Assembly (NCBI RefSeq): GCF_900105315.1
Contig: NZ_LT629766.1
Span: 1,302,001 to 1,366,000 of the forward strand
DNA from: Brevibacterium siliguriense
Lineage (GTDB): Bacteria; Actinomycetota; Actinomycetes; Actinomycetales; Brevibacteriaceae
Direction of reading: 5' to 3'
DNA: 64,000 bases
Shown here: positions 17,785 through 26,790 of the stretch, one piece after another
How the letters are laid out: every line of letters starts with the position of its first letter
How positions within the stretch are numbered: the first letter of the stretch is position 1
Position numbers and translations under genes: made by a program
The notes under the pieces: generated by a model
Told to the model about the DNA's origin: nothing
The model's input: the letters and a program-made list of their open reading frames with translations, nothing else
The model's database searches: none

Positions 17785-17798
17785 TTAACGTACGTTAA
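17785..17798. promoter_or_regulatory. TetR-type operator candidate
   Basis: TTAACGTACGTTAA is a perfect 14-bp palindrome in the 156-bp leader of the enoyl-CoA hydratase gene. Such palindromes are typical of TetR-family repressors of fatty-acid degradation; no TetR gene is adjacent. A hairpin (17811-17818 with 17836-17843) follows in the presumed 5' UTR. Confidence 0.65.
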
Positions 17799-17892
17799 AG
17801 TGGCGGTAGATGCTTCCGTTCGCCCTCAGGGCCGCCGGAAGCAGGCACCCCGAAAGCTACCCGGATCATCGGATTCGTACGAAGGAGCTGCA

Positions 17893-18654
17893 TTGTCCAC
17901 CAGTGTTCTCACCGAAGTCAGCGGCGAAGTCACGACCGTGACCATCAACCGTCCGGAGAGTCTCAACGCACTCAACGAGGAGACGTTCCAGACCATCGGC
18001 CGGACCGTCACCGAAGCGGCCGCGAACTCCCGTGCGCTCATCCTCACCGGCAGCGAAAGAGCATTCAGCTCCGGGGCGGATCTGCAGGGAGGGGTTGAGA
18101 AGCGCGAGGGAATCGACCTCGCTGGTGCGAACGCGATCATCGCGTCGATCCTCGACCTGCCGATTCCCACCATCGCGGCGGTCTCCGGACCGGCCGCCGG
18201 CATCGGGTGCTCGCTCGCGCTGGCCTGCGACTTCCTGGTGATGAGCGAGAAGTCCTATCTCATGCTGCCGTTCACGAAGATCGGTCTCATGCCCGACGGA
18301 GGCGCGACCGCTCTGGTCGCCGCCTCGGCCGGGCGCCATCGGGCTCTGCGCCTGGCGCTGACGGGGGAGAAGCTGCACGCCGCCGATGCCCTCGACTGGG
18401 GCCTGGCCAGTGAGGTCGTTCCGGCCGGAAGTCACCTGGCACGTGCCGAAGAGGTCGCCTCAGCCTTCGCGCAGGGGCCGACACGGGCGCTGACGGCCTC
18501 GAAACGAGCGATCAACCGGGCCAGCCTGGCCGAACTCGACTCGTCCTTCGGCCGCGAGGTCGAAGGGCAGGACGGGCTGCGCGCGAGCAAGGACTTCGCC
18601 GAGGGGGTCGCCGCCTTCCTCGACAAACGCGCTCCGGCATTCACCGGAGAGTGA
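17893..18654 (+). CDS. Enoyl-CoA hydratase/isomerase family protein
   Basis: 253 residues from a TTG at 17893, chosen because GAAGGAG is 5 nt upstream; the frame is open to 17770 but that part crosses the operator. Crotonase signatures: INRPESLNALNEE (about 17-29), ERAFSSGADLQGG (about 55-67, oxyanion hole) and VSGPAAGIGCSLALACDF (about 97-114). The second acidic residue (DGGATALV region) is Asp in PDGGAT. It acts in beta-oxidation or a related acyl-CoA pathway and is followed after 186 bp by an acyl-CoA synthetase gene. Confidence 0.9.
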   Translation: MSTSVLTEVSGEVTTVTINRPESLNALNEETFQTIGRTVTEAAANSRALILTGSERAFSSGADLQGGVEKREGIDLAGANAIIASILDLPIPTIAAVSGPAAGIGCSLALACDFLVMSEKSYLMLPFTKIGLMPDGGATALVAASAGRHRALRLALTGEKLHAADALDWGLASEVVPAGSHLARAEEVASAFAQGPTRALTASKRAINRASLAELDSSFGREVEGQDGLRASKDFAEGVAAFLDKRAPAFTGE

Positions 18655-18840
18655 TGCCCGGGCCGCCGCGGAAGAATCGGTTCATAACTGTTTGACCACG
18701 AATCGGCTCATCCGCATCCGCGTCCCTGACGGTACTGATGTGATGGTGACGATCGCCCACCACGAAACAGGCGATCACGACACTTTCCCCACCGCGGCCA
18801 CAGCGTCGAGGCGGGGCCGGCGCACGAACGAAGGAGTCTC

Positions 18841-20472
18841 ATGCTGACTGGAATTCCGTCCACCCTGGGCGACAGCTACCAGCTCAACACCACCACCCTC
18901 ATCCGCCACGCAGCCACAGTCTTCGGTGATGCCGAAGTCGTCTACCGCCGCTCTGACGGGTCGTGGGGCCGATCGAACTACGCCGACGAGTACAGGCGCA
19001 TGGCACAGCTCGCGCATGGTCTTGCCGACCTCGGCGTCGGTGCCGGCTCCATGGTCGGAGTCCTCGATTGGAACTCCCGGCGCCACCTCGAACTCTACTT
19101 CGCGGTTCCCGGCGTTGCCGCCACCATGCTTCAGCTCAACCTGCGTCTGGCCCCCGAAGACCTTGCCTACGTCGTCAGCCACTCGAAGTCCGACTGGATC
19201 TTCGTCGACGAATCGCTGCTGCCGGTCGCCGAGTCGCTGGCTCCGAAGCTCGATGTCAAGGGCTGGGTCGTCATGACCGACAAGCCGATCACCGAGATCG
19301 AGACGGGCCTGGACAATGTCGTCTCCTATGAAGACCTCATCGCCGACAAGCCCGAGACCTTTGACTGGCCCGTCGTCGACGAGAAGACCGCGGCCTACGC
19401 CGGATACACCACCGGCACCACCGGCCGTCCCAAGGGCGTGTACTACTCGCACCGCTCGATCTACCTGCACACCATGGGCGGTCTGGCCGCGCTGCAGGCG
19501 AGCTTCGACGACTGCATCATGCCCATCACGCCGATGTTCCACGTCCTGTCCTGGGGCTTCCCGCAGAACGCTGTGGCCGCCGGTGCCAAACTCGTCCTGC
19601 CGGGCAAGTTCGCCGCCGAGGAGTTCGGTGCCATCGCTCAGGCCTTCGTCGAGGAGAAGGTGACCCTGGCCAATGGTGCCCCTGCGATCTTCGGGCCGAT
19701 GCTGCAGATGATGAAGAAGATGCCGCAGGCTCCGGATCTCTCCGGTGTCCGGTTGGTGTCCGGATCCTCTGAACCGCCGCTGTCGATGATGCGCGGGTTC
19801 AAGGAACTCACCGGCGCCGACGTCATCCATGGCTACGGTGCCACCGAAACCACTCCGCTGGCGTCGACGAACTGGAAGATCCGTCCCGGTCTCGACCTCG
19901 ACGAGGAGGAGAAGTGGGATCTCAAGCGTTCGCAGGGGCTGCCGATCATCGGTGTCGAGATGAAGACCATCGATCCCGAAGGCAATGAGCTTCCGCGTGA
20001 CGGCAAGTCCATGGGCGAGCTGCTCATGCGCGGCCCGTGGATCACCGAGTCCTACTATCAGCTGCCTGACAACGCCGATCGCTTCCTCGACGGCTGGTGG
20101 CGTTCGGGTGACGTCGGCACCATCGACGAGTACGGCTATCTCAAGATCACCGACCGCCTCAAAGACGTCATCAAATCCGGAGGCGAGTGGATCTCATCGA
20201 TCGACATGGAGAACGCGATCCTCGACAACCCCGACGTCAGCGAGGCCGCCGTCATCGGCGTCCCCGATGAGAAGTGGGATGAGCGGCCCATCGCCTATGT
20301 CGTCGCCACCCCCGGCGCCGAGGTGACCAGGGACTCGATCGTCGAGACCCTGAGTACTCGTTTCGCGAAGTGGCAGATGCCCGACGAAGTCAGGGTCGTC
20401 GAGGAGATGCCGCGCACCTCGGTGGGCAAACTCGACAAGAAGCTGCTGCGCAAGAACTGGGAAGAGTCCTGA
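18841..20472 (+). CDS. Medium/long-chain fatty acid-CoA ligase
   Basis: 543 residues, ANL superfamily. The P-loop-like motif is [17 protein letters not shown] (about residues 185-201), then [13 protein letters not shown] (about 328-340) and the hinge/adenylation region [25 protein letters not shown]. The catalytic C-terminal lysine is in [15 protein letters not shown]. Members like AlkK activate medium-chain acids to acyl-CoA via an acyl-AMP. AAGGAG lies just before the ATG. Convergent with chrA after 18 bp. Confidence 0.9.
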   Translation: MLTGIPSTLGDSYQLNTTTLIRHAATVFGDAEVVYRRSDGSWGRSNYADEYRRMAQLAHGLADLGVGAGSMVGVLDWNSRRHLELYFAVPGVAATMLQLNLRLAPEDLAYVVSHSKSDWIFVDESLLPVAESLAPKLDVKGWVVMTDKPITEIETGLDNVVSYEDLIADKPETFDWPVVDEKTAAYAGYTTGTTGRPKGVYYSHRSIYLHTMGGLAALQASFDDCIMPITPMFHVLSWGFPQNAVAAGAKLVLPGKFAAEEFGAIAQAFVEEKVTLANGAPAIFGPMLQMMKKMPQAPDLSGVRLVSGSSEPPLSMMRGFKELTGADVIHGYGATETTPLASTNWKIRPGLDLDEEEKWDLKRSQGLPIIGVEMKTIDPEGNELPRDGKSMGELLMRGPWITESYYQLPDNADRFLDGWWRSGDVGTIDEYGYLKITDRLKDVIKSGGEWISSIDMENAILDNPDVSEAAVIGVPDEKWDERPIAYVVATPGAEVTRDSIVETLSTRFAKWQMPDEVRVVEEMPRTSVGKLDKKLLRKNWEES

Positions 20473-20490
20473 TCGGGTGGGCCCTCGGGC

Positions 20491-21774
20491 TCACAGCAGC
20501 AGCCAGCCGATCACCCCGGCGCTGATCACCGTCGCCCACGCCGGGACCTTCCACATGGTCGAGGCGACGAAGGCGGCGACGGCCAGCGCCAGGGTCGCAG
20601 GCGAGGTGATCCCTTCGACGAAGACGGGGTCGTAGAGCGCGGCACCCAGCAGACCCACGACGGCGGCATTGACTCCGGTCAGTGCCGCCGTCGCCGGTTC
20701 CCAGGCGCGCAGCCGTTCCCAGAACGGCAGGATCCCGATCACCAGCAGACCGGCCGGCAGGAAGATCGCCAGCAGAGCGATGCCGGCACCGAGGATGCCG
20801 GCAGGTCCCGTCGTCATCGACGCTCCGAGGAACGCCGCGAAGGTGAACAGCGGACCGGGGACGGCCTGAGCGGCACCATAGCCGGCGAGGAACGTGTCGT
20901 GGTCGACGAGTCCCGTAGGCACGAGTTCGGCTTCGAGCAGCGGCAGGACGACATGACCGCCGCCGAAGACCAGAGCTCCGGCCCGATAGAAGATGTCGAT
21001 GAGGCGAACGGTCGCGTCCCCGGTCGCCGCGGAGAGCGCGGGCAGTCCGAAGAGCAGTGCGGCGAAGGCGATGAGGGCAGCGATGCCCAACCGCCTGGCA
21101 CCGCGTGAGCCGACGCGGGTCTCGGGAGCGTGAGACCCGATGGCTGCGGTCTCGGGGGCGGCCGCCTCGGCTGGGGTTTCCCGATCATCTGCACCCTTGT
21201 ACGGGCGTTTCAGCCAGACCAGACCGAGCACTCCGCCGAGGACGATCGCGGCGATCTGGACGAGTGCCGTCGGCACGACCGAATCCGGGATGACGAGCAT
21301 GAGGATGAGGGCGGCCGCGGCGATGCTCGCCCGCTCGGCATCGGGAGTCAGCGTTTTCGCCATCGACTGCACGGCTCCGGCGACGACGGCCACCGCGGCG
21401 GCCTTGAGCCCGAGAAGCCATCCGGCGTCGCCGAGGTCGCCGAAGGCCGAGAGCCCGAGCGCGAAGAGAGTGAGCAGAATCGCCGACGGCAGGGTGAAGC
21501 TCACCCACGCGGCGGCGAGCCCGGGCAGGCCCGCACGGCGCAGTCCGAGTCCCATGCCGACCTGGCTCGATGCAGGGCCGGGCAGCATCTGGCACAGCGC
21601 CACGAGGTCGGCAAATTCTCGGTCGTCCAACCAGGAGCGGCGGCCGACGAAGGTCTCGCGGAAATAGCCGAGGTGGGCGACGGGGCCGCCGAACGACGTC
21701 AGGCCCAGGCGCAGGAACGATCCGGCCACCTCGGCGGTGCGGGCAGGTGCAGTGGTCATCGCATCAGTGAACAC
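20491..21774 (-). CDS. chrA: Chromate transporter ChrA (bidomain)
   Basis: 427 residues from a GTG at 21774 (an ATG six codons in is also possible). Two homologous CHR halves: N-terminal about 15-185 with FLRLGLTSFGGPVAHLGYF and LCQMLPGPASSQVGMGLG, C-terminal about 245-425 with RAGALVFGGGHVVLPLLE and GYGAAQAVPGPLFTFAAF. A polar linker (about 195-225) separates them. It exports chromate, or sulfate-like oxyanions, across the membrane. It lies 43 bp downstream of a minus-strand GNAT gene, perhaps one operon. No ChrB regulator is seen. Confidence 0.9.
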   Translation of the reverse strand: MFTDAMTTAPARTAEVAGSFLRLGLTSFGGPVAHLGYFRETFVGRRSWLDDREFADLVALCQMLPGPASSQVGMGLGLRRAGLPGLAAAWVSFTLPSAILLTLFALGLSAFGDLGDAGWLLGLKAAAVAVVAGAVQSMAKTLTPDAERASIAAAALILMLVIPDSVVPTALVQIAAIVLGGVLGLVWLKRPYKGADDRETPAEAAAPETAAIGSHAPETRVGSRGARRLGIAALIAFAALLFGLPALSAATGDATVRLIDIFYRAGALVFGGGHVVLPLLEAELVPTGLVDHDTFLAGYGAAQAVPGPLFTFAAFLGASMTTGPAGILGAGIALLAIFLPAGLLVIGILPFWERLRAWEPATAALTGVNAAVVGLLGAALYDPVFVEGITSPATLALAVAAFVASTMWKVPAWATVISAGVIGWLLL

Positions 21775-21817
21775 GGACCAGGTAACACAGAGGTGAACTG
21801 ACCACGTGAACGGGACC

Positions 21818-22681
21818 TCAGGGGTGGTGGAGGAGGTACGTGCCGCCCTTGAGGCAGGTGTCGACTACCCAGCCGTCGCCGACGAGGCCGGTCAGCGCGG
21901 TGCGCAGCGCCAGTCGCCACCGGCTGGCGAGCTCGGCATCCTGGCCGCGCAGATCCTCGATATCGGAAGGGAAATCCAGGGACACGTATTCGGTCTCCTT
22001 CGGCACCTCGCTCAGCAGCGGTTCCCCGCCGTCATCGGCACGCAGGCAGGGGAAGGCCGATCCGGGATCGACGACCGAGGCTCGGGCCGGACGGTCGAGC
22101 GGCCATGAGACCATCATCCGGTCGCTGGCCTGGCCGGAGTTCACTCCGTCGCGCATCTGCCCGTAGAAGTCCTCGAGGTATTCGACCATGCCGACTCCCA
22201 GGCGCTGGAAGTTGAAGTACGCATTGCGGGCGATGAGGGGGTCGAAGGTCCACGTCATCTCGGTGATGCCGAGGTTGAGGCACCACAGGCGCTGGTGCAG
22301 CTTCATTGCGGATCCGGCGCCGCGGCCGATGATCTGATGGCGGACGCCGGCGATATGCGAATGCATGAGAGTGCCCAGCGGCTGACCGAAGAAGCCGATG
22401 GTCACACCGATCATCTCGTCGGGTTCGTCGATGCTGTAGGCGGCCGAGACATAGTTTCCGGCGTGGGCGAAGGCGATGATGAGGCTGGGTTCGAACACGT
22501 TGGTGCCGGTCTCGTCGACATTCCAGACTTCGTCGAGCAGCATGGAGGCCCTGGCCGCCTCGTCGGCGGTGTGGACCTCGCGCACTTCGATGCCCGCGGT
22601 CTCTGCCGCGGCGGCGTATTCGTCCTCCGCCAGTGCGAGGATCTCCGAGTCCACTGTTCTCAGTTCTGGGTTCGCGCTCAT
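21818..22681 (-). CDS. Predicted GNAT-superfamily protein (COG3375-type)
   Basis: 287 residues, longer than a single GNAT domain. The core is about residues 30-190: LLDEVWNVDETGTNVF, GVTIGFFGQPLGTLMHSHIAGV, then GRGAGSAMKLHQR (acetyl-CoA-type GRGAG loop), ITEMTWTFDPLIARNAYFNF and LGVGMVEYLEDFYG. These motifs match the COG3375 predicted acetyltransferases, some of which sit beside o-succinylbenzoate-synthase-like racemases. The biochemical role is not established. The gene is possibly co-transcribed with chrA downstream. Confidence 0.8.
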   Translation of the reverse strand: MSANPELRTVDSEILALAEDEYAAAAETAGIEVREVHTADEAARASMLLDEVWNVDETGTNVFEPSLIIAFAHAGNYVSAAYSIDEPDEMIGVTIGFFGQPLGTLMHSHIAGVRHQIIGRGAGSAMKLHQRLWCLNLGITEMTWTFDPLIARNAYFNFQRLGVGMVEYLEDFYGQMRDGVNSGQASDRMMVSWPLDRPARASVVDPGSAFPCLRADDGGEPLLSEVPKETEYVSLDFPSDIEDLRGQDAELASRWRLALRTALTGLVGDGWVVDTCLKGGTYLLHHP

Positions 22682-22845
22682 GGTGACATTGTGCCACCCG
22701 ATGCCGGCCTCGGCGGGACGCGTGCGGCAACGATTCGACTACGACGCGCGGTCGAGCGTGTGCGGCCGCACGCTTGGGCGAACGCACTCGCACGCCCCAG
22801 TGAACTCCGCCGTCGGAGCAGGTGGGACGGGTATAACCTGGACGC

Positions 22846-23766
22846 ATGAGCTCAACAGTCGCCGTCATCGGTGCCGGAACCATCGGTCGGTCGTTCGCCT
22901 ATCTCTTCGCCGGCAGCGGGTACACGGTGCGGGTCTTCGACCCTCGTCCCGACCTCGCCGAGGTGGTCGCCGAGCTGCAGGCGGAGGTCACCGCCGATGC
23001 CTCCGCCCGGAATGAGCTGGCGTCGCAGGTCGGCACCATCGACATCGCCGAGACGGTTGAAGCCGCTGTGGCCGGGGTCGTCTTCGTGCAGGAATCCGGT
23101 CCCGAGGATCCCGAATCGAAGCCCGCGCTGTTCTCCCAGATCGCCGAGGCGGCTCCGGCCGAGGCCGTGTTCGCAACGTCGTCGTCGACGATTCCGGCGT
23201 CGACGATCGCGGCAGCGCTGCCGGAGTCCGCGGCATCCCGTGTCATCGTCGGCCACCCGTTCAATCCGCCGCACCTCATGCCGCTCGTCGAGGTCGTGCC
23301 CTCACCGCAGACTTCCCAGGAGACCGTGGACGCCACGGTCGAGTTCTATCGCAGCTGCAGGCGCGAGCCGGTGGTGCTGGGGCGTGAGATCCGCGGATTC
23401 GTCGGCAACCGGCTGCAGAACGCATTGATGAAGGAAGCGATCTCGCTCGTGCAGAACGGGGTGGTCACGGTCGCGGACCTCGATGCGGTGATGAAGAATT
23501 CGCTGGGACTGCGCTGGTCGGCCATCGGCCAGTTCGAAGGAATGCACTTCGGCGGGGGAGAGGCAGGGATCCGCGGTTTCATGGACCATATCGGCCCGGC
23601 CTTCGCTGCCATCGAGGATCTGCCCGTCGACGTCGATCCCGCAGCCATGGAGGATGTCTTCGAACAGGTCGAAGAAGCCTACGGCCCGACTCCGACCCCA
23701 AGGGCCGCCGCCGTCCGCGACCGGATCCAGAAGGCGGTGCTCGACGCCCGGGGGCAAGGCCGCTGA
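22846..23766 (+). CDS. 3-hydroxyacyl-CoA dehydrogenase, NAD-binding (short form)
   Basis: 306 residues. The N-terminal Rossmann motif is VAVIGAGTIGRSFAYLFAGS (about 5-24). The catalytic region is SSSTIPAS and VIVGHPFNPPHLMPLVEVV (about 130-148, His of the HPFNPP motif), followed by GFVGNRLQNALMKEAISLV in the dimerisation/C-terminal domain. Length and motifs suit the lambda-crystallin/L-gulonate or carnitine 3-dehydrogenase branch as well as 3-hydroxybutyryl-CoA dehydrogenase; I cannot choose. Monocistronic. Confidence 0.85.
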   Translation: MSSTVAVIGAGTIGRSFAYLFAGSGYTVRVFDPRPDLAEVVAELQAEVTADASARNELASQVGTIDIAETVEAAVAGVVFVQESGPEDPESKPALFSQIAEAAPAEAVFATSSSTIPASTIAAALPESAASRVIVGHPFNPPHLMPLVEVVPSPQTSQETVDATVEFYRSCRREPVVLGREIRGFVGNRLQNALMKEAISLVQNGVVTVADLDAVMKNSLGLRWSAIGQFEGMHFGGGEAGIRGFMDHIGPAFAAIEDLPVDVDPAAMEDVFEQVEEAYGPTPTPRAAAVRDRIQKAVLDARGQGR

Positions 23767-23929
23767 GAGGTAGGGCCGGCCCGTCTTGGTGACGGTACAG
23801 ACATTCTCACCAGCACGATTATGGAATCTTCGAGGTGGTTCCCGGCGTTATCGGTAAGACAAGTGCATTTGCGCTCCGAGGCGATCTGTCCCGGATGCTG
23901 CGATGCGATCACCTCAGGAGGAAATCACC

Positions 23930-24730
23930 ATGGGCGGATTCTTCACCGGCGTCGAATCGTCGGGAATGATCGATTGGGCCACGATGCCCACCTACAACAC
24001 GATCATGTCAGTGGCGGTCGGAGCCGGACTCCTCGCCGTCGTCCTGTTCTACCGGGAACTGCGTCGTGCCGGCGCAGCGGCCGGAACCGCTGACAGCACG
24101 GGATCGAAATGGCGCGGCGGCAGACACGTGTTCAGCACCGACGGGTGGGCACTGATCTTCGGCGTGCTGGGACTCATCCTCACCCTGACCGGTCTGCACA
24201 TGACCCTGACCTGGCCGTTGGCTGCCGGCGGTTTCGCCTTCGACAACGTCATCTTCGGAGAGACGAGCCTCGCGTTCGGCGTGCTCATGCTCGCTGCCGC
24301 TTGGTATCTGTGGAAGCGCGGGGCCGACCTCAAAGCCGATGCCGACCCGCTGGGTCTGGCGGCGAACACAGTGAAGCCGCTGTCGATCTTCATCGCAGCG
24401 CTTGGTCTGGCGCTGTTCGCCATCGCGCTCGCAGGAACGGTCTACCAGCTCTTCGCCGCACCACCGCAGGAGCCGATCTCGGGTGCCTTCGCCGACTACC
24501 CGGTCATCGAGGCCACATTCATGTCGCTGCTCTTCGCGCTGGTCGGACTCGGAGCGGTGCTGTTCCCCTTCGCGGTGCGCACGGTGCTCCGCACCCCGGT
24601 CGACGCACCGGTCGGTGGAGCTGCGATCTCTGTGACCGGCGTGGTCTGGACGATCGCCGGAATCGTGTTCGTCCTCTTCGGTGCGATGAACTTCTATACG
24701 CACATCGGGCTGATCGTCAACACGATGTGA
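23930..24730 (+). CDS. DUF981-family membrane protein
   Basis: 266 residues from ATG at 23930, chosen because AGGAGGAAA is just upstream; an ATG nine codons earlier is unsupported. Seven or so TM segments: about 25-42, 70-92, 105-122, 147-170, 185-200 and 225-260. NFYTHIGLI near the end and HMTLTWPLAAGG resemble DUF981 proteins of Actinobacteria and Archaea. Function unknown. Ends 14 bp from the convergent SnoaL-like gene. Confidence 0.75.
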   Translation: MGGFFTGVESSGMIDWATMPTYNTIMSVAVGAGLLAVVLFYRELRRAGAAAGTADSTGSKWRGGRHVFSTDGWALIFGVLGLILTLTGLHMTLTWPLAAGGFAFDNVIFGETSLAFGVLMLAAAWYLWKRGADLKADADPLGLAANTVKPLSIFIAALGLALFAIALAGTVYQLFAAPPQEPISGAFADYPVIEATFMSLLFALVGLGAVLFPFAVRTVLRTPVDAPVGGAAISVTGVVWTIAGIVFVLFGAMNFYTHIGLIVNTM

Positions 24731-24744
24731 CCAGCCTGTGAGGC

Positions 24745-25098
24745 TCAGACCGCTGCTTGGTAGAAGTATGTGGTGCGTTCGGCGATGAGACCCTCGGTGT
24801 CGAAGAGGAAGAAGTCCGCGAATCCCACCGAGGTCTCCGAACCGTCCTTGAGGCGACCGCTGAAGACGCCGCGACTGGACGCGCGGTCGCCGTCGACGAT
24901 GATCTCCTGCAGCGAATGCGCACCGGATTCGATGACGCGTTCACCGTGGTAGAAGTCTGTGATCTGCTGGCCGACCATCGTCGGATAGCCGGGGCGATCA
25001 TAGCTGGCGTCGGCGGCGAACAGCGCCGAGGTGGCACCCGCATCCCCGGCATCGACGGTGGTGTAGTAGCGCTTCACGAGTTCAGTCACACTGGCCAT
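24745..25098 (-). CDS. SnoaL/NTF2-like (ketosteroid isomerase fold) protein
   Basis: 117 residues from ATG at 25098 (MASVTELVKRYYTTVDAGD); an upstream GTG frame adds 18 residues that do not fit the fold. It has the NTF2-like pattern: an N-terminal helix, ATSALFAADASYDRPGYP, a central VIESGAHSLQEIIVDGD, then beta strands GVFSGRLKDGSETSVGFADFFLFDTEGLIAERTTYFY, split here as GVFSGRL / GFADFFLFD / ERTTYFYQ. Such proteins bind small ligands or catalyse isomerisation; no substrate is evident. Confidence 0.8.
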   Translation of the reverse strand: MASVTELVKRYYTTVDAGDAGATSALFAADASYDRPGYPTMVGQQITDFYHGERVIESGAHSLQEIIVDGDRASSRGVFSGRLKDGSETSVGFADFFLFDTEGLIAERTTYFYQAAV

Positions 25099-25237
25099 AG
25101 GACTACCGTAACAGTGACTCATGCCATAGTCGGGGCCGGCTATCGGCCCCACACCGGTGTGCCGAGCCTTCTTTCGTTGTCGGCGGCGAGCTCATTTCGC
25201 ATATCTGTCATGTATCGGGTTAATATCGACCTGCTAA

Positions 25238-25252
25238 TGATAGCGAGTCTCA
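25238..25252. promoter_or_regulatory. Possible Zur-type box upstream of aztD-like gene
   Basis: TGATAGCGAGTCTCA is a weak 15-bp inverted repeat (TGATA against TCTCA, 4 of 5 pairs) 20 bp before the start codon. The spacing and family context would suit a zinc repressor, but the match to known boxes is poor. Confidence 0.3.
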
Positions 25253-25271
25253 CTACTAGAGAGTGCGAATG

Positions 25272-26537
25272 ATGAAACTACACCACACGATGCTCGGTTC
25301 GGCCGTGGTCGCCTCGGCGCTGCTGCTCACCGGCTGCCAGGCCGGCGACGACGCCACCGACTTTGATGCGGTCGGCAAGGACGAGAAGACCGCCGGCGCA
25401 GCAGAAGGCAAGGAAGACAAGGGGCACGCCCAGGAGCTCGCCAGCGCCCAGCCGCGGATCGTGACCACCTACGACGGCGGGATCCTCACCCTCGACGCGA
25501 CGACTCTGGAGGTCATCGACGATACGAAGCTCGAAGGCTTCAACCGCCTCAACCCCGTAGGCGACGGCCGACACCTCATGGTCTCCGTCGCCGAAGGGTT
25601 CAGGCTCTTCGACGCCGGAGTCTGGACCCAGCCGCACGGCGACCACACCCATAGCTACGCCGCGGACCCACGGCTCACCGACACCGTCTTCGATACAGAA
25701 CTGCCGGGACACGTCGTCAACCACGGCGAGTCCACCGTGCTCTTCGGCGACGGCGACGGCAAGATCCAGACCTTCGACACCGAAGACTTCTCTGAAGACG
25801 ACCCCAAGCCCAAGGTCGCCGAGGCTGACGAACCCCACCACGGAGTCGCCGTGAAACTCGCCGATGGATCGATGCTGCATACGGTCGGCACCGAAGACGA
25901 ACGATCGGGAGCGAAGGTCGTCGACGGCTCGGGCAAGGAGATCGCCCACAGCGACGACTGCCCGGGAGTCCACGGCGAAGCCGCCGCGAAGGACGACGTC
26001 ATCGCGCTCGGATGCGAGGACGGAATACTGCTGTTCAAGGATGGGAGATTCGAGAAGATCGACGCCCCCGACTCCTTCGGCCGCATCGGCAACCAGTCCG
26101 GAAGCGACGAATCGCAGTACATCCTCGGCGATTACAAGGTCGACGCAGACGCCGAGCTCGAACGTCCCGAACGAGTGAGCGTCACCGATACGAAGACCAA
26201 TGAACTCTCGCTCGTCGAACTCGGCGCCTCCTACAGCTTCCGCTCCCTGGGCCGCGGTCCCGACGGGGAGGGCGTCGTCCTGACCACGGACGGGAAGCTG
26301 AAGATCATCGACCCCGCCACCGCCTCGGTGACGGCGGAATACCCGGTCATCGACGAATGGGAAGAGCCCGTCGAATGGCAGAAGGCCCGCCCGACGCTCT
26401 TCGTCCAGGACGAAGTCGCCTACGTCAGCGATCCGAGGGAGAAGACGATCCGCATCGTCGACCTCGAATCCGGCGAGGTGATGGCCGAGGAGACGCTGCC
26501 GCACGCACCGAACGAACTCACCGGCGTCACGGGTTGA
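25272..26537 (+). CDS. aztD: AztD-like zinc chaperone lipoprotein
   Basis: 421 residues from ATG at 25272 (ATG at 25263 and ATG at 25269 also lie in frame). A lipoprotein signal MKLHHTMLGSAVVASALLLTGC has the lipobox LTGC with Cys at about residue 22 (position shown in parts: LLL-TGC). A beta-propeller-like body follows with repeated strand motifs (ILTLDATTLEVI, LKIIDPATASV, IRIVDLESGEV). His-rich PHGDHTHSYAADP at about 125 and HHGVAVKLADGSMLH at about 195 match zinc-ligand loops of AztD, the extracytoplasmic zinc chaperone delivering Zn to the AztC binding protein. AztABC are not in this window. Confidence 0.75.
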   Translation: MKLHHTMLGSAVVASALLLTGCQAGDDATDFDAVGKDEKTAGAAEGKEDKGHAQELASAQPRIVTTYDGGILTLDATTLEVIDDTKLEGFNRLNPVGDGRHLMVSVAEGFRLFDAGVWTQPHGDHTHSYAADPRLTDTVFDTELPGHVVNHGESTVLFGDGDGKIQTFDTEDFSEDDPKPKVAEADEPHHGVAVKLADGSMLHTVGTEDERSGAKVVDGSGKEIAHSDDCPGVHGEAAAKDDVIALGCEDGILLFKDGRFEKIDAPDSFGRIGNQSGSDESQYILGDYKVDADAELERPERVSVTDTKTNELSLVELGASYSFRSLGRGPDGEGVVLTTDGKLKIIDPATASVTAEYPVIDEWEEPVEWQKARPTLFVQDEVAYVSDPREKTIRIVDLESGEVMAEETLPHAPNELTGVTG

Positions 26538-26611
26538 AGAGTCGCTGCAGGCCCGGGCGGCTGCGCGGACTGAACCCGGGTCGACACCGACGCGATACCG
26601 AACTGAACCCC

Positions 26612-26641
26612 ACCGGCGGTGCCCTTGAGAGCACCGCCGGT
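26612..26641 (+). terminator. Hairpin downstream of aztD-like gene
   Basis: An 11-bp perfect stem (26612-26622 with 26631-26641), 8-nt loop, 75 bp past the stop. No U-tract follows. A copy of the window's CCGCCTCGG motif lies directly after it. Confidence 0.6.
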
Positions 26642-26790
26642 CGGGCCGGCCGCCTCGGTGACGGCTGGGAATCCGCCCAGGAGGTGAGATCGCCGTTGCC
26701 GCCGCCGGGTTTCGGCCATAGCGTGGGGGATGGACCTGCGGTCACACCACCGGTGATCGCGCAACCCCGTCGAAGTGAAAGAGGACAGCC

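Noticed and set aside
25238..25252. Confident Zur or DtxR box before the aztD-like gene
   Set aside because: Only 4 of 5 half-site bases pair and the core differs from known consensus sites; kept only as a weak candidate.
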